DNA of 64,000 nucleotides from Thalassorhabdomicrobium marinisediminis (GCF_003072065.1 NZ_QCYG01000002.1:1-64000), one strand, 5' to 3'. Counted from the first letter of the stretch, positions 25,555 through 34,879 are shown. Numbers and translations: made by a program. The notes: generated from the letters alone by a model not told the origin.

Positions 25555-26087
25555 GGTTCATCATTAAATAAATTTTACTTTGACGAAGATGATAGATGCC
25601 CGTGGGCTGGCCGATGCCTCCAATAGAGGGCGGCTATGCCGTATGTCATACTTAGATCGTGCTGCATCGATCCCCGGATTTAACCCTATCATTACGTCCC
25701 TGCTCTGAGGGTATTCATTTAAGACTGCACACCATTTAATCTGCGAAAAATGACCTCATGGCTGACACCACAGATTGACTTACAGCGCCTAGCTTCTCGG
25801 CAGGAGTTCATTTAGCCAGATGATTTTCCCCCGATAGCGGCGGTCGAGCAGATCGCCGAGAGAACCATGTGGGTATAGTTTGCTCACCTTCACCGTGTCG
25901 CCTATTGATGCCATCGCCAGTGAGTTCCAATGGCATGCCCAATAGTGAACCTGTGACACACGCTGATAGATCAAACCAGTTTTGAAATTTCTATGGTTGC
26001 ACTCATGTCCTTATATCCCTAAGTTATTGATATTATGACAAAGAATCCTACCATCCCAGCCAGCTCTTCCACACCCCGACACTTTAC
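25555..26087. other. Gene-poor junction between low-GC and high-GC DNA
   Basis: These 533 bases are AT-richer than either side and carry no convincing gene. A 61-codon frame (25974-25789, minus; ends WLNELLPRS) has no ribosome binding site and may be the remnant of a longer gene. Base composition changes abruptly to high GC from about 26,050 onward. This is the likely edge of the accessory region, but no att repeat or tRNA is visible. Confidence 0.5.
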
Positions 26088-27083
26088 CTACCCGTCGCGC
26101 AGGTCCGTCAGGACGTCGGCGGCGATCTTGAATGAGCGGATGCGCGCGGCGCTGTCGTGGATCATACCTGTGACCATCAGCTCGTCCGGCCGATAGGTCT
26201 CGATCAGCTCCGCCAACCGGCCCCTGATCGTCTCGGCCGATCCGGTGGCCGAACAGGACAGGGCGTGCTGGATCGCGGCCTGAACCGGCGCGGGGATTTG
26301 CGCGGTAAGGTCACGGGTCGGATGCGGCAGCTTGCCCGGCTTCCCCGTGCGCAGGTTGGCAAAGGCCAGCATTTGCGACGTGCGCAGATACGCGGCTTCG
26401 GCATCCGTTTCGGCGGCACAGACACCGGCGGCCATCATGGCATAGGGCTGTGCCAGATGCTCGGACGGCTGGAAGGACGAGCGGTAAATCGACAGTGCCT
26501 CACCCAGCAGATCCGGCGCGAAATGCGACGCGAAGGCGTAGGGCAACCCGAGATAGGCCGCAAGCTGCGCGCCGTAAAGGCTCGACCCCAGTATCCAGAC
26601 CGGCACATGGGTCCCGGCCCCCGGAATGGCACGGACCGCGGCCCCCTCGGGCGCGTCCCCGAGATAGCCGATCAGTTCCTGCACGTCCTGCGGAAAACTG
26701 TCCTCGGGGGCCATGTGACGGCGCAGCGCGCGGGCCGTGGCCATGTCGGTCCCCGGCGCACGGCCCAACCCAAGGTCGATCCGGTCGGGATAAAGCGTCG
26801 CCAGCGTGCCGAACTGTTCCGCGACGATCAGCGGCGCGTGGTTGGGCAGCATGATCCCGCCCGCCCCGATCCGCATCGTCCGAGTCGCCTGTGCCACATG
26901 GCCGATCACCACCGCCGTCGCCGCACTGGCGATGCCGGGCATGTTGTGATGTTCGGCGAGCCAGAACCGGTGATACCCGGTGGCCTCTGCCGCACGGGCC
27001 AGCGCCACCGTGTTGTCCAGCGCATCCGCTGCGGTCTTGCCCTCGGGCACGGGCGACAGGTCGAGAAGTGAGAATTTTTTCAT
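26088..27083 (-). CDS. Luciferase-like (LLM class) flavin-dependent oxidoreductase
   Basis: This protein of about 331 residues begins [20 protein letters not shown], with an AAGGAGC sequence before ATG 27083. It has the TIM-barrel signatures of the luciferase-like family: [40 protein letters not shown], and [17 protein letters not shown]. This is the subgroup often annotated MsnO8-type LLM oxidoreductase, related to YhbW. It uses reduced FMN supplied by a partner reductase that is not visible here. It lies 108 bases after the PanB-like gene and may be the last gene of the P450 cluster or independent. Confidence 0.9.
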   Translation of the reverse strand: MKKFSLLDLSPVPEGKTAADALDNTVALARAAEATGYHRFWLAEHHNMPGIASAATAVVIGHVAQATRTMRIGAGGIMLPNHAPLIVAEQFGTLATLYPDRIDLGLGRAPGTDMATARALRRHMAPEDSFPQDVQELIGYLGDAPEGAAVRAIPGAGTHVPVWILGSSLYGAQLAAYLGLPYAFASHFAPDLLGEALSIYRSSFQPSEHLAQPYAMMAAGVCAAETDAEAAYLRTSQMLAFANLRTGKPGKLPHPTRDLTAQIPAPVQAAIQHALSCSATGSAETIRGRLAELIETYRPDELMVTGMIHDSAARIRSFKIAADVLTDLRDG

Positions 27084-27191
27084 GAAGACAGCTCCTTGAC
27101 GCTTCACCTAGTCAGCCCGGGTGCCCAATCCAAGGCCCGGTGCCGTCGGGTGATGAAAGCCGTCCAGAAGCGCCCTGCCAATCCCGCCGCG

Positions 27192-28019
27192 TCAGCCGCG
27201 TTTGTCCAGCGCTTCGAGCAGCTTGTCCTTCTCGTCAGACCGCATCGACACCGTGTGACCAGAGGCGGGATAGGCGCCGCTGTCGACGGCCTGTTTGAAG
27301 CCCTGCACGGCGCGGCGCCGTTCCTGGTCGAGCTGGCGCAGGATCGCCGCCCCGTCACCCCAGGATTGCGCGTGGCGCGGCGGGTTCTCGGTCTCGCCGC
27401 AGATATCCTCAAGAAACAGGAAGATCACATCGCCCGCAGGGCCCGCCCCGATGGAGCTGGTGATCAGCGATGTGTGCTGGCTGATCGCGGCCAGCGCGTC
27501 CTCGGCCACGCATTCCACCTCGCACCCGAAAGCGCCTGCATCTTCCAGCCGGCGCATATCGTCCAACACCGCGAGCGCCTCATCGGCGGTCTTGCCCACG
27601 GTGCGCATCCCGCCCAGTTGGATCGACTTGGACGGCACCATGCCCACATGGCCCTGCACCGCGATCCCCTGATTGGCGATCATTTCCACCACGTCCAAGC
27701 TGCGCGGCGTGAGCACGCAATCGGCCCCCTGCATCGCCGCTTCGATGGCTCCGGCGAGTATCTCTTCGTTGGTGACGTAGCGCCCGGCGAACAGAGCGGC
27801 GGTGATAAACGTGGTCGGCGCGCCCTTGCGCACCTCGGGATACCAGTCGCTGCCGGTGATGATCATGTCGATGCCCTGATCGGCGATGATCCCGGCCTCG
27901 GCGGCGGTCTGCGCCGTCACTTGCGTCATCTTGCGACCGGCGGCCTTGTTGGCGCGCATGTCGGCAATGGTCAGCGCCCGCTCTTCCAGCGCATGGCCGT
28001 AGGTGTAAATCCGTTTCAT
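27192..28019 (-). CDS. PanB-like (ketopantoate hydroxymethyltransferase family) enzyme
   Basis: This 275-residue protein resembles 3-methyl-2-oxobutanoate hydroxymethyltransferase: TAQTAAEAGIIADQGIDMII, GADCVLTP, IAVQGHVGMVPSKSIQLGG (PanB has GH-x-G-h-x-P-Q), and the metal/catalytic region with GAFGCEVECVAEDALAAI. It is divergent enough (GHVGMVPSK, with Lys not Gln) and sits with a P450 and ferredoxin rather than panC, so it is probably a paralog using a different keto acid or a related phosphoenolpyruvate-mutase-superfamily reaction. Its stop and start are closely spaced with the ferredoxin gene (eight bases). Confidence 0.75.
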   Translation of the reverse strand: MKRIYTYGHALEERALTIADMRANKAAGRKMTQVTAQTAAEAGIIADQGIDMIITGSDWYPEVRKGAPTTFITAALFAGRYVTNEEILAGAIEAAMQGADCVLTPRSLDVVEMIANQGIAVQGHVGMVPSKSIQLGGMRTVGKTADEALAVLDDMRRLEDAGAFGCEVECVAEDALAAISQHTSLITSSIGAGPAGDVIFLFLEDICGETENPPRHAQSWGDGAAILRQLDQERRRAVQGFKQAVDSGAYPASGHTVSMRSDEKDKLLEALDKRG

Positions 28020-28027
28020 GGCGGGCC

Positions 28028-28348
28028 TCAGGTTTGCGACGACGGGACGTTGATCACCAGACCATCCATCTCGGGCGTCACGGCGATCTGGCAGCTCAGG
28101 CGGCTGCTCGGGGTGGGGTCGATGACGAAATCCAGCATGTCGGTCTCGTCGTCCTCGGGCGGGGTCAACTTATCAACCCATTCGTCGGCGACGTAGCAAT
28201 GGCAGGTGCCGCAGGCGCAGGCACCGCCGCATTCTGCCGCAATGGCGGCGATGCCGGCGTTCACCGCGACCTGCATGACGCTCATGCCCGGCTCGGCCTT
28301 GGCTTCGACGGTGGTGCCGTCGGCTTCGATAAAGGTGATCTTGGTCAT
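28028..28348 (-). CDS. Adrenodoxin-type 2Fe-2S ferredoxin
   Basis: This 106-residue protein has cluster ligands in ECGGACACGTCHCYV (C-x5-C-x2-C) and the fourth Cys in SRLSCQIAV, the spacing of adrenodoxin/putidaredoxin-like ferredoxins. It starts three bases after the P450 stop. It should deliver electrons to the P450; no ferredoxin reductase gene is present in the cluster, so a reductase elsewhere must serve. Confidence 0.95.
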   Translation of the reverse strand: MTKITFIEADGTTVEAKAEPGMSVMQVAVNAGIAAIAAECGGACACGTCHCYVADEWVDKLTPPEDDETDMLDFVIDPTPSSRLSCQIAVTPEMDGLVINVPSSQT

Positions 28349-28351
28349 GTC

Positions 28352-29575
28352 TCAGGGCCTCCGGACGGCAATTTCAAGGGCGATCGGGCCGCGCACGGAC
28401 AGCCCCGGTTTGTAGGTCGGCTCCTGCACCAGCTCGATGCGGGGGAAGCGTTGGTTCAACGTGGTGAAAATCACATCCATGTCGAGGCGCGCCAGATGGT
28501 TGCCCAGACAGAAATGGGTGCCGCCACCGAAGGCCAGATGCCGGTTCGGGCTGCGGGTGACGTCGAACTGGTCGGCCTTCTCGAAGCGCGCAGGATCGCG
28601 GTTCGCCGCACCATAGAGCAACCCGAACCGTGTGCCGGCCTCGAACATGCGCCCGGCCACCTCGGTGTCCTCGGTGGCGAAGCGGTGGAAATAGGGCAAG
28701 GGCGATTCGAAGCGGAACATCTCCTGCACCGCCAGATTGATCAGCGTCGGATCGTCGCGCAGCTTCTGGTGCTGGTCGGGGAAGCGCAGCAACGCATGCA
28801 TGCCCGAGCCCAGCACGTCGATGGTCGAGCCATGGCCCGCCATCAGGATCAGCATCGTTGTGGCGACCAGCTCATCCTCGGACATGCGTCCGGCGTCGCA
28901 GTGCTCGACCATGCGCGACATCAGATCCTCTCGCGGGGCCTTGCGGCGGGCGGCCACCAGCGTCAGCAGGTATTCATAGAATTCCTTCGTCGCCTGTTCG
29001 GCAAGCTGCTTGTCCGCCTCGCCCCGGCCGACATCGAAGAACCGCACGACCTGCTCGGACCAGACGCGCAGTTGCGGGCAATCGACGTCGGGCACGCCGA
29101 TCACGCGGCCGATGATGTGGCCGGGCACGTGGGCCGCGAAATCCTCCACGAAATCAAAAGTGTCGCGGTCCGCCAAGCCGTCGAGCAGGTGATCGACAAA
29201 GGCCTGAATCGTGTCCCGTTGCCGCGCGATCATCGCGGCGGTGAATTCGCGGAACACCAGCTTGCGCAACCGGGCGTGGGTCTCGCCCTCGCTTTCCAGC
29301 AGGTTGGTCTGCACGAAGCGCTCATGATGGGGCATGTCGTGCCAGTTCAACTTGCGCTGCTCGGCCTTGCGCTCTGCCTCGGACAACAGGTGGTCGCGGT
29401 TGCGCACCATGGTCTTGTTCAGCGCGACCGCTTCGACCTCGGCCGCCTTGGTCAACATCCAGGTGTCAACGTCTTCGTAATAATAGGGCGCGTCCAGCGC
29501 GCGCAGCTCGGCATAGACCGCGTGGGGGTCTTGGGCGAAACGCGCGGACAAAGGGTCGAAATCGGGGCGGGTCAT
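28352..29575 (-). CDS. Cytochrome P450
   Basis: This 407-residue soluble bacterial P450 has the I-helix LILMAGHGSTIDVLG, K-helix-like EMFRFESPLPYFHR, and the heme loop HLAFGGGTHFCLGNHLARLD with the axial Cys. The I-helix has Gly-Ser in place of the usual Asp/Glu-Thr pair, which may alter proton delivery. It is the first gene of an operon with a ferredoxin and a PanB-like enzyme, divergent from an AraC regulator. The substrate is unknown; a demethylation or hydroxylation of a small growth substrate is plausible. Confidence 0.93.
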   Translation of the reverse strand: MTRPDFDPLSARFAQDPHAVYAELRALDAPYYYEDVDTWMLTKAAEVEAVALNKTMVRNRDHLLSEAERKAEQRKLNWHDMPHHERFVQTNLLESEGETHARLRKLVFREFTAAMIARQRDTIQAFVDHLLDGLADRDTFDFVEDFAAHVPGHIIGRVIGVPDVDCPQLRVWSEQVVRFFDVGRGEADKQLAEQATKEFYEYLLTLVAARRKAPREDLMSRMVEHCDAGRMSEDELVATTMLILMAGHGSTIDVLGSGMHALLRFPDQHQKLRDDPTLINLAVQEMFRFESPLPYFHRFATEDTEVAGRMFEAGTRFGLLYGAANRDPARFEKADQFDVTRSPNRHLAFGGGTHFCLGNHLARLDMDVIFTTLNQRFPRIELVQEPTYKPGLSVRGPIALEIAVRRP

Positions 29576-29696
29576 GGCAGGTCCAAATTCTGTGGCAGGT
29601 CGCCCCTTCCTAGAAAGCCCGCGGCGGGGATGGAATGGACAAATCCCTCAATTTGTATATTCCTATCGGACAAAATCACCGGTGCGCCGATCCCCC

Positions 29697-30521
29697 ATGC
29701 CCAACACGATTGCCTACAACTCCCCCCTGTCGCGGGATATGCCCTTTCCCTACGGTGTGCTCGCCGCCGGGCAAAGCCGGTTCACGCCGCAAGATCCGGC
29801 GGTCACGGCGCGCTTCAAGGAACACACTGTCATCCTCACGCTCGATGGCGTTGGAGAGGTCACGGTGGGCGATCAGGTCAACCGGCCCGGACCGCTCACG
29901 CTGTCGTGGGTGAACACCTCGGCCGAGTATCGCCACGCCTGCGCCCCTGACAGCGACGCGTGGACATATCTCTGGTTTTCGTTCGCCGGTCACGCCTTGG
30001 GCCAGCTTTACGACAAGCTGGCGCGACGGGGTCAGCTTCACGCCGCGGTCGGGCCGGATACCATCGACACCTTCAAGGCGGTTCTGCGCGGCGTCTCGTC
30101 AAGCCATCCCGGGCGGCACAGCCAGCTCAGCGCCCTTGTCGCGCAGGTCATCGCCCGGTTTGAAAACAGCCCCAGCCAGCGGGCCAGCCAAAGCACCTTG
30201 CATCACCTCGCCATTGCCATCTCGGAAAATCTGGCCGAGCCCTGGGACACGCAAACGATGGCCGCGCAAGCGGGGCTCAGCCTGTCGCGATTTCATGCGG
30301 TCTTTCGTGAGGCCTTCGATCTGCCGCCGGCCACATGGCTGCGCGAACAGCGGATCAACGCCGCCAAACGGATGCTGACCGAAACCGCCCTGCCCGTGAC
30401 GCGGATCGGAGAGCTTTGCGGCTATCCCGACCCGCACCATTTCAGCCGCGAGTTCGCCAAGAACGCCCTGCTGCCCCCCTCACGCTTTCGCGCGCAAATG
30501 CGCTCACGCGTGGCTCGCTAG
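29697..30521 (+). CDS. AraC-family transcriptional regulator
   Basis: This protein of about 274 residues, taking ATG 29697 (MPNTIAYNSPLSRDMPF), has an N-terminal cupin-like sensor domain and two C-terminal HTHs: MAAQAGLSLSRFHAVFREAF and ITRIGELCGYPDPHHFSREF (the latter written T-R-I-G in the gene). The frame is open upstream to 29574 but would overlap the P450 start. It is divergent from the P450 operon and is probably its activator. Confidence 0.88.
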   Translation: MPNTIAYNSPLSRDMPFPYGVLAAGQSRFTPQDPAVTARFKEHTVILTLDGVGEVTVGDQVNRPGPLTLSWVNTSAEYRHACAPDSDAWTYLWFSFAGHALGQLYDKLARRGQLHAAVGPDTIDTFKAVLRGVSSSHPGRHSQLSALVAQVIARFENSPSQRASQSTLHHLAIAISENLAEPWDTQTMAAQAGLSLSRFHAVFREAFDLPPATWLREQRINAAKRMLTETALPVTRIGELCGYPDPHHFSREFAKNALLPPSRFRAQMRSRVAR

Positions 30522-30539
30522 GCGCGGCGGCGGCGGGCG

Positions 30540-31322
30540 TCAGAACCGCAGTGACAGGCAGGACATGCCGCCATCGAGTTTCGCGCAATCGGTGTTGTCG
30601 ATCTCGACCACCTCGAACCCCTCCCGGTCCAGAAGCTCGGCGGTGCGCGGAAAGCCCGCCGCCATCAGCACCAGCCCGTTGAAGCGGATCGCATTGGCCG
30701 CCGCCTCTTCCCCCTCGGGCACGTGCAGCACGCGGTAACCCTCAAAACAGCCCGACGCATCCAGCCGCCGCGTCGCCAGAATGGTCTCGGCGTCCATCAG
30801 CGAGCAATCGGTCTTGAAGTGCAAGACCCCCTCGGGCGTGAACACCTCACGCAGGGTGTAGCCCCAGTCCGAGGTGATCTTTTCCAGCTCTTCCACGCCC
30901 GCCCCGTCGGTGCGGTCCGAGCGGCCCACGAGGATCTCGCGCCCCGTCACAAGGATGTCGCCCCCCTCGATATGGCCCGGTCCGGTGATCTCGTGCACCG
31001 TGTCGTAGCAGGCCCGCAGGGTCGGCGCCATTTCCGCCACCTCGCCCATGCGCGACGGCGCGCCGGGGCGCATCAGGATCGCGCCTTTCGGCAGGCACAG
31101 CGCCGTATCCTCAACGAATTGCGCGTCGGGAAAGGCGGGCAGCGGGGCCAGTTCGATGACCTCGGCCCCGGTGCTTTTCAACGCCGCGACATAGGCCTTA
31201 TGGGCGGCCAGCATGGTGTCGAGGTTCGGATTGCCGGTGTCCTCGGCGCGCAACCCTTCGGCAATCGTCGCGGCGGGGCGGCGCGTGATGGCGCGGGTGA
31301 ACTCATAGCTTGGCTCGGTCAT
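30540..31322 (-). CDS. Dimethylarginine dimethylaminohydrolase (DDAH)
   Basis: This 260-residue protein begins MTEPSYEFTRAITRRPAATI. Amidinotransferase-fold signatures are FPDAQFVEDTALCLP, the catalytic His in GPGHIEGGDILVTG, and the nucleophilic Cys near the end in DGGMSCLSLRF. The length matches DDAH rather than the longer arginine deiminase. The enzyme converts N-methylated arginines to citrulline and (di)methylamine. The frame is open upstream to 31784, but that part is a shadow of the aminotransferase gene. It lies 23 bases after the aminotransferase and near a basic-amino-acid ABC importer. Confidence 0.9.
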   Translation of the reverse strand: MTEPSYEFTRAITRRPAATIAEGLRAEDTGNPNLDTMLAAHKAYVAALKSTGAEVIELAPLPAFPDAQFVEDTALCLPKGAILMRPGAPSRMGEVAEMAPTLRACYDTVHEITGPGHIEGGDILVTGREILVGRSDRTDGAGVEELEKITSDWGYTLREVFTPEGVLHFKTDCSLMDAETILATRRLDASGCFEGYRVLHVPEGEEAAANAIRFNGLVLMAAGFPRTAELLDREGFEVVEIDNTDCAKLDGGMSCLSLRF

Positions 31323-31345
31323 GGGCTGTCTTTCCTGAAGTTGGC

Positions 31346-32530
31346 TTATGCGACGACGCGCGTCTTGGCATTGGCATGGGTCACGATCCGCGACACGGCG
31401 GTGGCGAAGGCGGCGTCGTCGACGGTCAGCGCCACCCGCACCCAATCCTTGAGCGCCGCGCCGAAGGCCGATCCCGGCATCACCGCGACCCCGGCCTGCA
31501 ACAGGTCCCAGGCGTAGGCGTCTCCGTCGAGCCCGGTCGCGGCCACGTTGATCATTGCGAACATGCCCGCTTCGGGCCGGTGCACGGTCAGGTCCGTTTC
31601 CGCGTCCAGACGCTCCGCCAGCAGCGCCGCCCGCGCCGCGAACCGCGCCGCCATGCCGGGGGCCACGTCGGAGCCGTCGCGCACGGCCTGTTCGGTCATG
31701 TCGGCGATGAAGGGCTGGTTGCCGAACAGCATCGTCTCGGAATAGGGCAGAAGCGCCGCGCAGAAGGCCGCAGGCCCCGCGCACCAGCCGCTGCGGAACC
31801 CCGGCGCCGCGTGGGATTTCGAGATCGAGGAGACCGCGATCACCCGATCCGCCAGTTCCGGATCGGCCAGCGGTGAGGTAAAGACCCCGCCCTCGAACAC
31901 CAGTTCTTCATAGACTTCATCGGAAATGATCCAGAGATCATGGGCCTTGGCCACCCGGCCGATCGCGGCCACATCCTCGGGCGTGAGCATGGCGCCGGTG
32001 GGGTTGTGTGGCGTGGTGAGCAGGATCGCCCGGCTGCGTGGCGTGACGCGGGCGGCGATGTCCTCGGCCTGCATGCGGAACCCGTGCTCGGCCCGCAGCG
32101 GAACCGGCACCATGTCGGCGCCCGTGGCCCGCACGACCCCCTCATAGGTGGCATACATCGGATCGCCCACCAGAACTTCGTCGCCCGCCTGCGCCACACC
32201 GGCCATCACCGCGAAAAGCGCCGTCTGGGTGCCGGGAAAGCACAGGAAATTCTCCGGGCCGAAGGGCCGCCCGCGCGACGCCGTATAGCGCGCGGCAAGC
32301 GCGTCGAGCAGGCCCGCTTCTCCGCGCCCGTTGGAATAGCCCGTGCGCCCCGCACGCATCGACGCCACGGCGGCTTCGACCAGCGCGTCCGGGGTGGGCA
32401 CGTCCGGCTCACCGATGGTCATCTCAAGAATGTCCGCACCCGCCTCGATCAGCTCGCGCGCCTTGAGGTGCACCTGCCACTTGTCCCCGCCCAGACCGGC
32501 AAGATGCCCGGTTACATCCGTCATCCGCAT
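31346..32530 (-). CDS. Pyridoxal-phosphate aminotransferase, class I/II
   Basis: This 394-residue fold-type I aminotransferase has MTIGEPDVPTPDALVEAA, GYSNGRGEAGLLDALA, LTTPHNPTGAMLTPED, IISDEVYEELVF, the PLP lysine in SSISKSHAAPGFRSGW and the carboxylate-binding Arg near WVRVALTV. ATG 32530 has AAGGAG seven bases upstream; a second ATG at 32524 overlaps the TetR stop by four bases. Co-transcription with the TetR and DDAH genes suggests that it acts on arginine, citrulline or ornithine-derived amino acids. Confidence 0.92.
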   Translation of the reverse strand: MRMTDVTGHLAGLGGDKWQVHLKARELIEAGADILEMTIGEPDVPTPDALVEAAVASMRAGRTGYSNGRGEAGLLDALAARYTASRGRPFGPENFLCFPGTQTALFAVMAGVAQAGDEVLVGDPMYATYEGVVRATGADMVPVPLRAEHGFRMQAEDIAARVTPRSRAILLTTPHNPTGAMLTPEDVAAIGRVAKAHDLWIISDEVYEELVFEGGVFTSPLADPELADRVIAVSSISKSHAAPGFRSGWCAGPAAFCAALLPYSETMLFGNQPFIADMTEQAVRDGSDVAPGMAARFAARAALLAERLDAETDLTVHRPEAGMFAMINVAATGLDGDAYAWDLLQAGVAVMPGSAFGAALKDWVRVALTVDDAAFATAVSRIVTHANAKTRVVA

Positions 32531-33231
32531 GGCTGCTCTCCTTTATTGGTCAATTCCAGTCCGATAATGGCGCTGACCGAGGTCAGGCCGATCTGTGCAA
32601 GCTGCCCCTCGCCAAAGGCATCGGGCAGTGCGCCGCCCTCCAGCCAAAGCCCGTCGATCAGCGCGTTACAGGCAATGGCCAGCCTCTGCCCTTCGCCGTC
32701 ATCGACGGGCTGGCCGACCTCGTGCAGGGCCGCGACGATCAGCGTTTCCAGATGATCGCGGAAATAGGCATAGGTCCGTCGGTGCACATGCTGCATCTTG
32801 GGATCGTGCTGCACCTTGTTGAGGAACCCGGCCCAGAGCGCGACCGCGCCCGGGTCCACGATTGGCGGCCGCAACGAGGCTTCGACAAAATTGCGCAGCC
32901 GCGACACCGCGCTGCCGTCCCCCGCAAACGCCGCCGTCTGGTCGGTCAGCCGGTTCATGTGATGTTCGTAGGCCGCCTGAATCAGCTCGTCCTTGGAGGA
33001 AAAGTAGTGCCGGATCAGGCCCTGCGTCACCCCCGCCCGTGCCGCGATCTCGCGCACGGTGGCGCCGCTGATGCCCAGCTCGGCGATCAACTCAAGCGTG
33101 CCCTGCACCAGCGCCTCGCGCCGGGATTGCGCGGACTCGCGTTTGAATTTCCGGCTTTGGTCCAGCACGTCGCGCGGCACCCCCAAGTGGCAAAAGAAGA
33201 AATTATACGGTTGCATAATTACGCGCGCCAT
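32521..33231 (-). CDS. TetR-family regulator
   Basis: This 236-residue protein has its HTH at about residues 38-85 (ALVQGTLELIAELGISGAT, then IAARAGVTQGLIRHYFSSK), of the BetI-like type. The start is uncertain: ATGs at 33231 and 33216 both lack Shine-Dalgarno sequences, and a palindrome at 33201-33220 suggests a start further downstream. It is divergent from the ABC importer operon and co-transcribed with the aminotransferase, so it probably controls both directions. Confidence 0.88.
   Translation of the reverse strand: MARVIMQPYNFFFCHLGVPRDVLDQSRKFKRESAQSRREALVQGTLELIAELGISGATVREIAARAGVTQGLIRHYFSSKDELIQAAYEHHMNRLTDQTAAFAGDGSAVSRLRNFVEASLRPPIVDPGAVALWAGFLNKVQHDPKMQHVHRRTYAYFRDHLETLIVAALHEVGQPVDDGEGQRLAIACNALIDGLWLEGGALPDAFGEGQLAQIGLTSVSAIIGLELTNKGEQPCG
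33201..33220. promoter_or_regulatory. Candidate TetR operator
   Basis: AATTAT-N8-ATAATT is a perfect 6-bp dyad at the 5' end of the TetR reading frame, 48 bases before the divergent ABC ATPase gene. It is an AT-rich island within very GC-rich DNA, which fits a promoter/operator. No binding data. Confidence 0.5.
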
Positions 33232-33267
33232 TGCTTACTGCAAGCCGAAATCGGAAGAACACGGATC

Positions 33268-34065
33268 ATGGAAACAGCACAAGCAGTTCCGCCGGCCCAG
33301 CCCCCGGCCCCGGGCGAGGTGGCGATCGAAGTCGAGGATTTGCACAAGTCCTTTGGCCCGCTCGAAGTCCTCAAGGGCGTCTCGCTGACTGCGCGCAAGG
33401 GCGATGTGGTCGCCATCATCGGTGGTTCCGGGTCCGGCAAATCCACCATGCTGCGCTGCATCAATTTTCTCGAAACGCCCAGCGCGGGCAAGATCGCCAT
33501 CGGCGGCGAACAGGTCCGCATGCGCCCCGATGGCAGCCCCGCGGACCGGCGCCAGATCGAACGCATCCGCACGCGGCTGGCCATGGTGTTCCAACAATTC
33601 AACCTCTGGACACACCGCACGCTTCTGGACAACGTGACCGAGGTGCCGGTGCATGTGCTCAAGGTGCCGCGCGCGCAGGCCCGCGAACAGGCGCACGAAC
33701 TGCTCAAACGGGTGGGTCTGGGTGATCGCGCCGACACCTATCCGGCCTATCTGTCGGGCGGCCAGCAACAACGCGCCGCCATCGCCCGCGCCCTTGCCGT
33801 GGACCCCGCCGCAATGCTCTTCGATGAGCCGACCTCGGCGCTCGACCCCGAGCTTGTGGGCGAGGTTCTGACCGTGATCCGCGATCTGGCCGCCGAGGGG
33901 CGCACCATGCTGCTTGTCACCCACGAAATGAAGTTCGCGCGCGAAGTCGCCGACCACGTGATCTACCTGCATCAGGGCCGGATCGAGGAACAGGGCCCAC
34001 CGTCCGAGGTGTTCGGCAACACGCAGTCGCCACGCCTGCAGCAGTTCCTCAAATCCGTCGCATAA
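33268..34065 (+). CDS. Polar amino acid ABC transporter, ATP-binding protein
   Basis: This 265-residue HisP/GlnQ-type ATPase has Walker A GGSGSGKST, Q-loop VFQQFNLW, signature LSGGQQQRAAIARAL, Walker B AAMLFDEPTSALDPE and the H-loop LLVTHEMKFA. ATG 33268 gives the normal N-terminus; the frame is open upstream only as a shadow of the TetR gene. First gene of the importer operon (ATPase, binding protein, two permeases). Confidence 0.95.
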   Translation: METAQAVPPAQPPAPGEVAIEVEDLHKSFGPLEVLKGVSLTARKGDVVAIIGGSGSGKSTMLRCINFLETPSAGKIAIGGEQVRMRPDGSPADRRQIERIRTRLAMVFQQFNLWTHRTLLDNVTEVPVHVLKVPRAQAREQAHELLKRVGLGDRADTYPAYLSGGQQQRAAIARALAVDPAAMLFDEPTSALDPELVGEVLTVIRDLAAEGRTMLLVTHEMKFAREVADHVIYLHQGRIEEQGPPSEVFGNTQSPRLQQFLKSVA

Positions 34066-34103
34066 CCACCGAAGAAGAAACCGAAACCAAAGGGAGAGAC
34101 CAC

Positions 34104-34868
34104 ATGACGATCAAGAAACTGATGCTATCCGGCATTGCAGCCGCCATCCTGTCCGCCGGTGCCGCCAGCGCCGAAGAGGTCAAGATCGGCATTGCCGCAG
34201 AACCTTATCCGCCCTTTTCCGAGCTCGACAGCTCGGGCAACTGGTCGGGTTGGGAAATCGACATCATCAACGCCGTGTGCGATGCGGCCGAGCTGGACTG
34301 CGTGATCACGCCCGTCGCATGGGACGGCATCATCCCGTCGCTCACCGGTCAGCAGATCGACGCGATCATGAACTCCATGTCGATCACCGAAGAACGTCTG
34401 CAAACCATCGACTTCAGCGACGCCTATTACAACACGCCCGCGGTCATCGTCGCGGACAAGTCCATGGACATCGAAGCCACGCCCGAGTCCCTCGCGGGCA
34501 AGATCCTCGGGATTCAGGCCTCGACCATCCATCAGGCCTATGCGCAGGAATATTTCCCCGACACCGAGCTGCGCGTCTATCAGACGCAGGACGAAGCCAA
34601 TCAGGACCTCTTCGCCGGACGCATCGACGCCACGCAGGCCGACAGCATCGCCATGGCCGAATTCGTGAACTCGGACGCCGGTGCCTGCTGCGAGATCAAG
34701 GGCGCGGTGGCTGATGATCCGACCATTCTGGGCCGCGGCGTCGGCGCGGGTGTGCGCAAGGGCGACGACGAACTGCGCGAGGCGCTGAACCGGGGCATTG
34801 CCGCCATCCTCGAAGACGGCACCCATGAGGAGATCACGTCGAAGTATTTCGACGCCAGCATCTACTGA
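34104..34868 (+). CDS. Periplasmic amino-acid-binding protein (Lys/Arg/Orn type)
   Basis: This 254-residue protein has a signal peptide (MTIKKLMLSGIAAAILSAG, cleaved after ASA). The mature protein starts EEVKIGIAAEPYPPFSELD and contains WSGWEIDIINAVCDAAELD and DAIMNSMSITEERLQTIDFS, the SBP_bac_3 family. Within that family it looks like receptors for basic amino acids. GGGAGAG precedes the ATG. A nearby DDAH suggests that arginine or methylated arginines are the ligand. Confidence 0.93.
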   Translation: MTIKKLMLSGIAAAILSAGAASAEEVKIGIAAEPYPPFSELDSSGNWSGWEIDIINAVCDAAELDCVITPVAWDGIIPSLTGQQIDAIMNSMSITEERLQTIDFSDAYYNTPAVIVADKSMDIEATPESLAGKILGIQASTIHQAYAQEYFPDTELRVYQTQDEANQDLFAGRIDATQADSIAMAEFVNSDAGACCEIKGAVADDPTILGRGVGAGVRKGDDELREALNRGIAAILEDGTHEEITSKYFDASIY

Positions 34869-34879
34869 GCCCGCCGCAG

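Noticed and set aside
28034-29950. A 638-codon open frame on the plus strand
   Set aside because: It is the antisense shadow of the ferredoxin and P450 genes, whose motifs are clear. The composition is typical of high-GC shadow frames.
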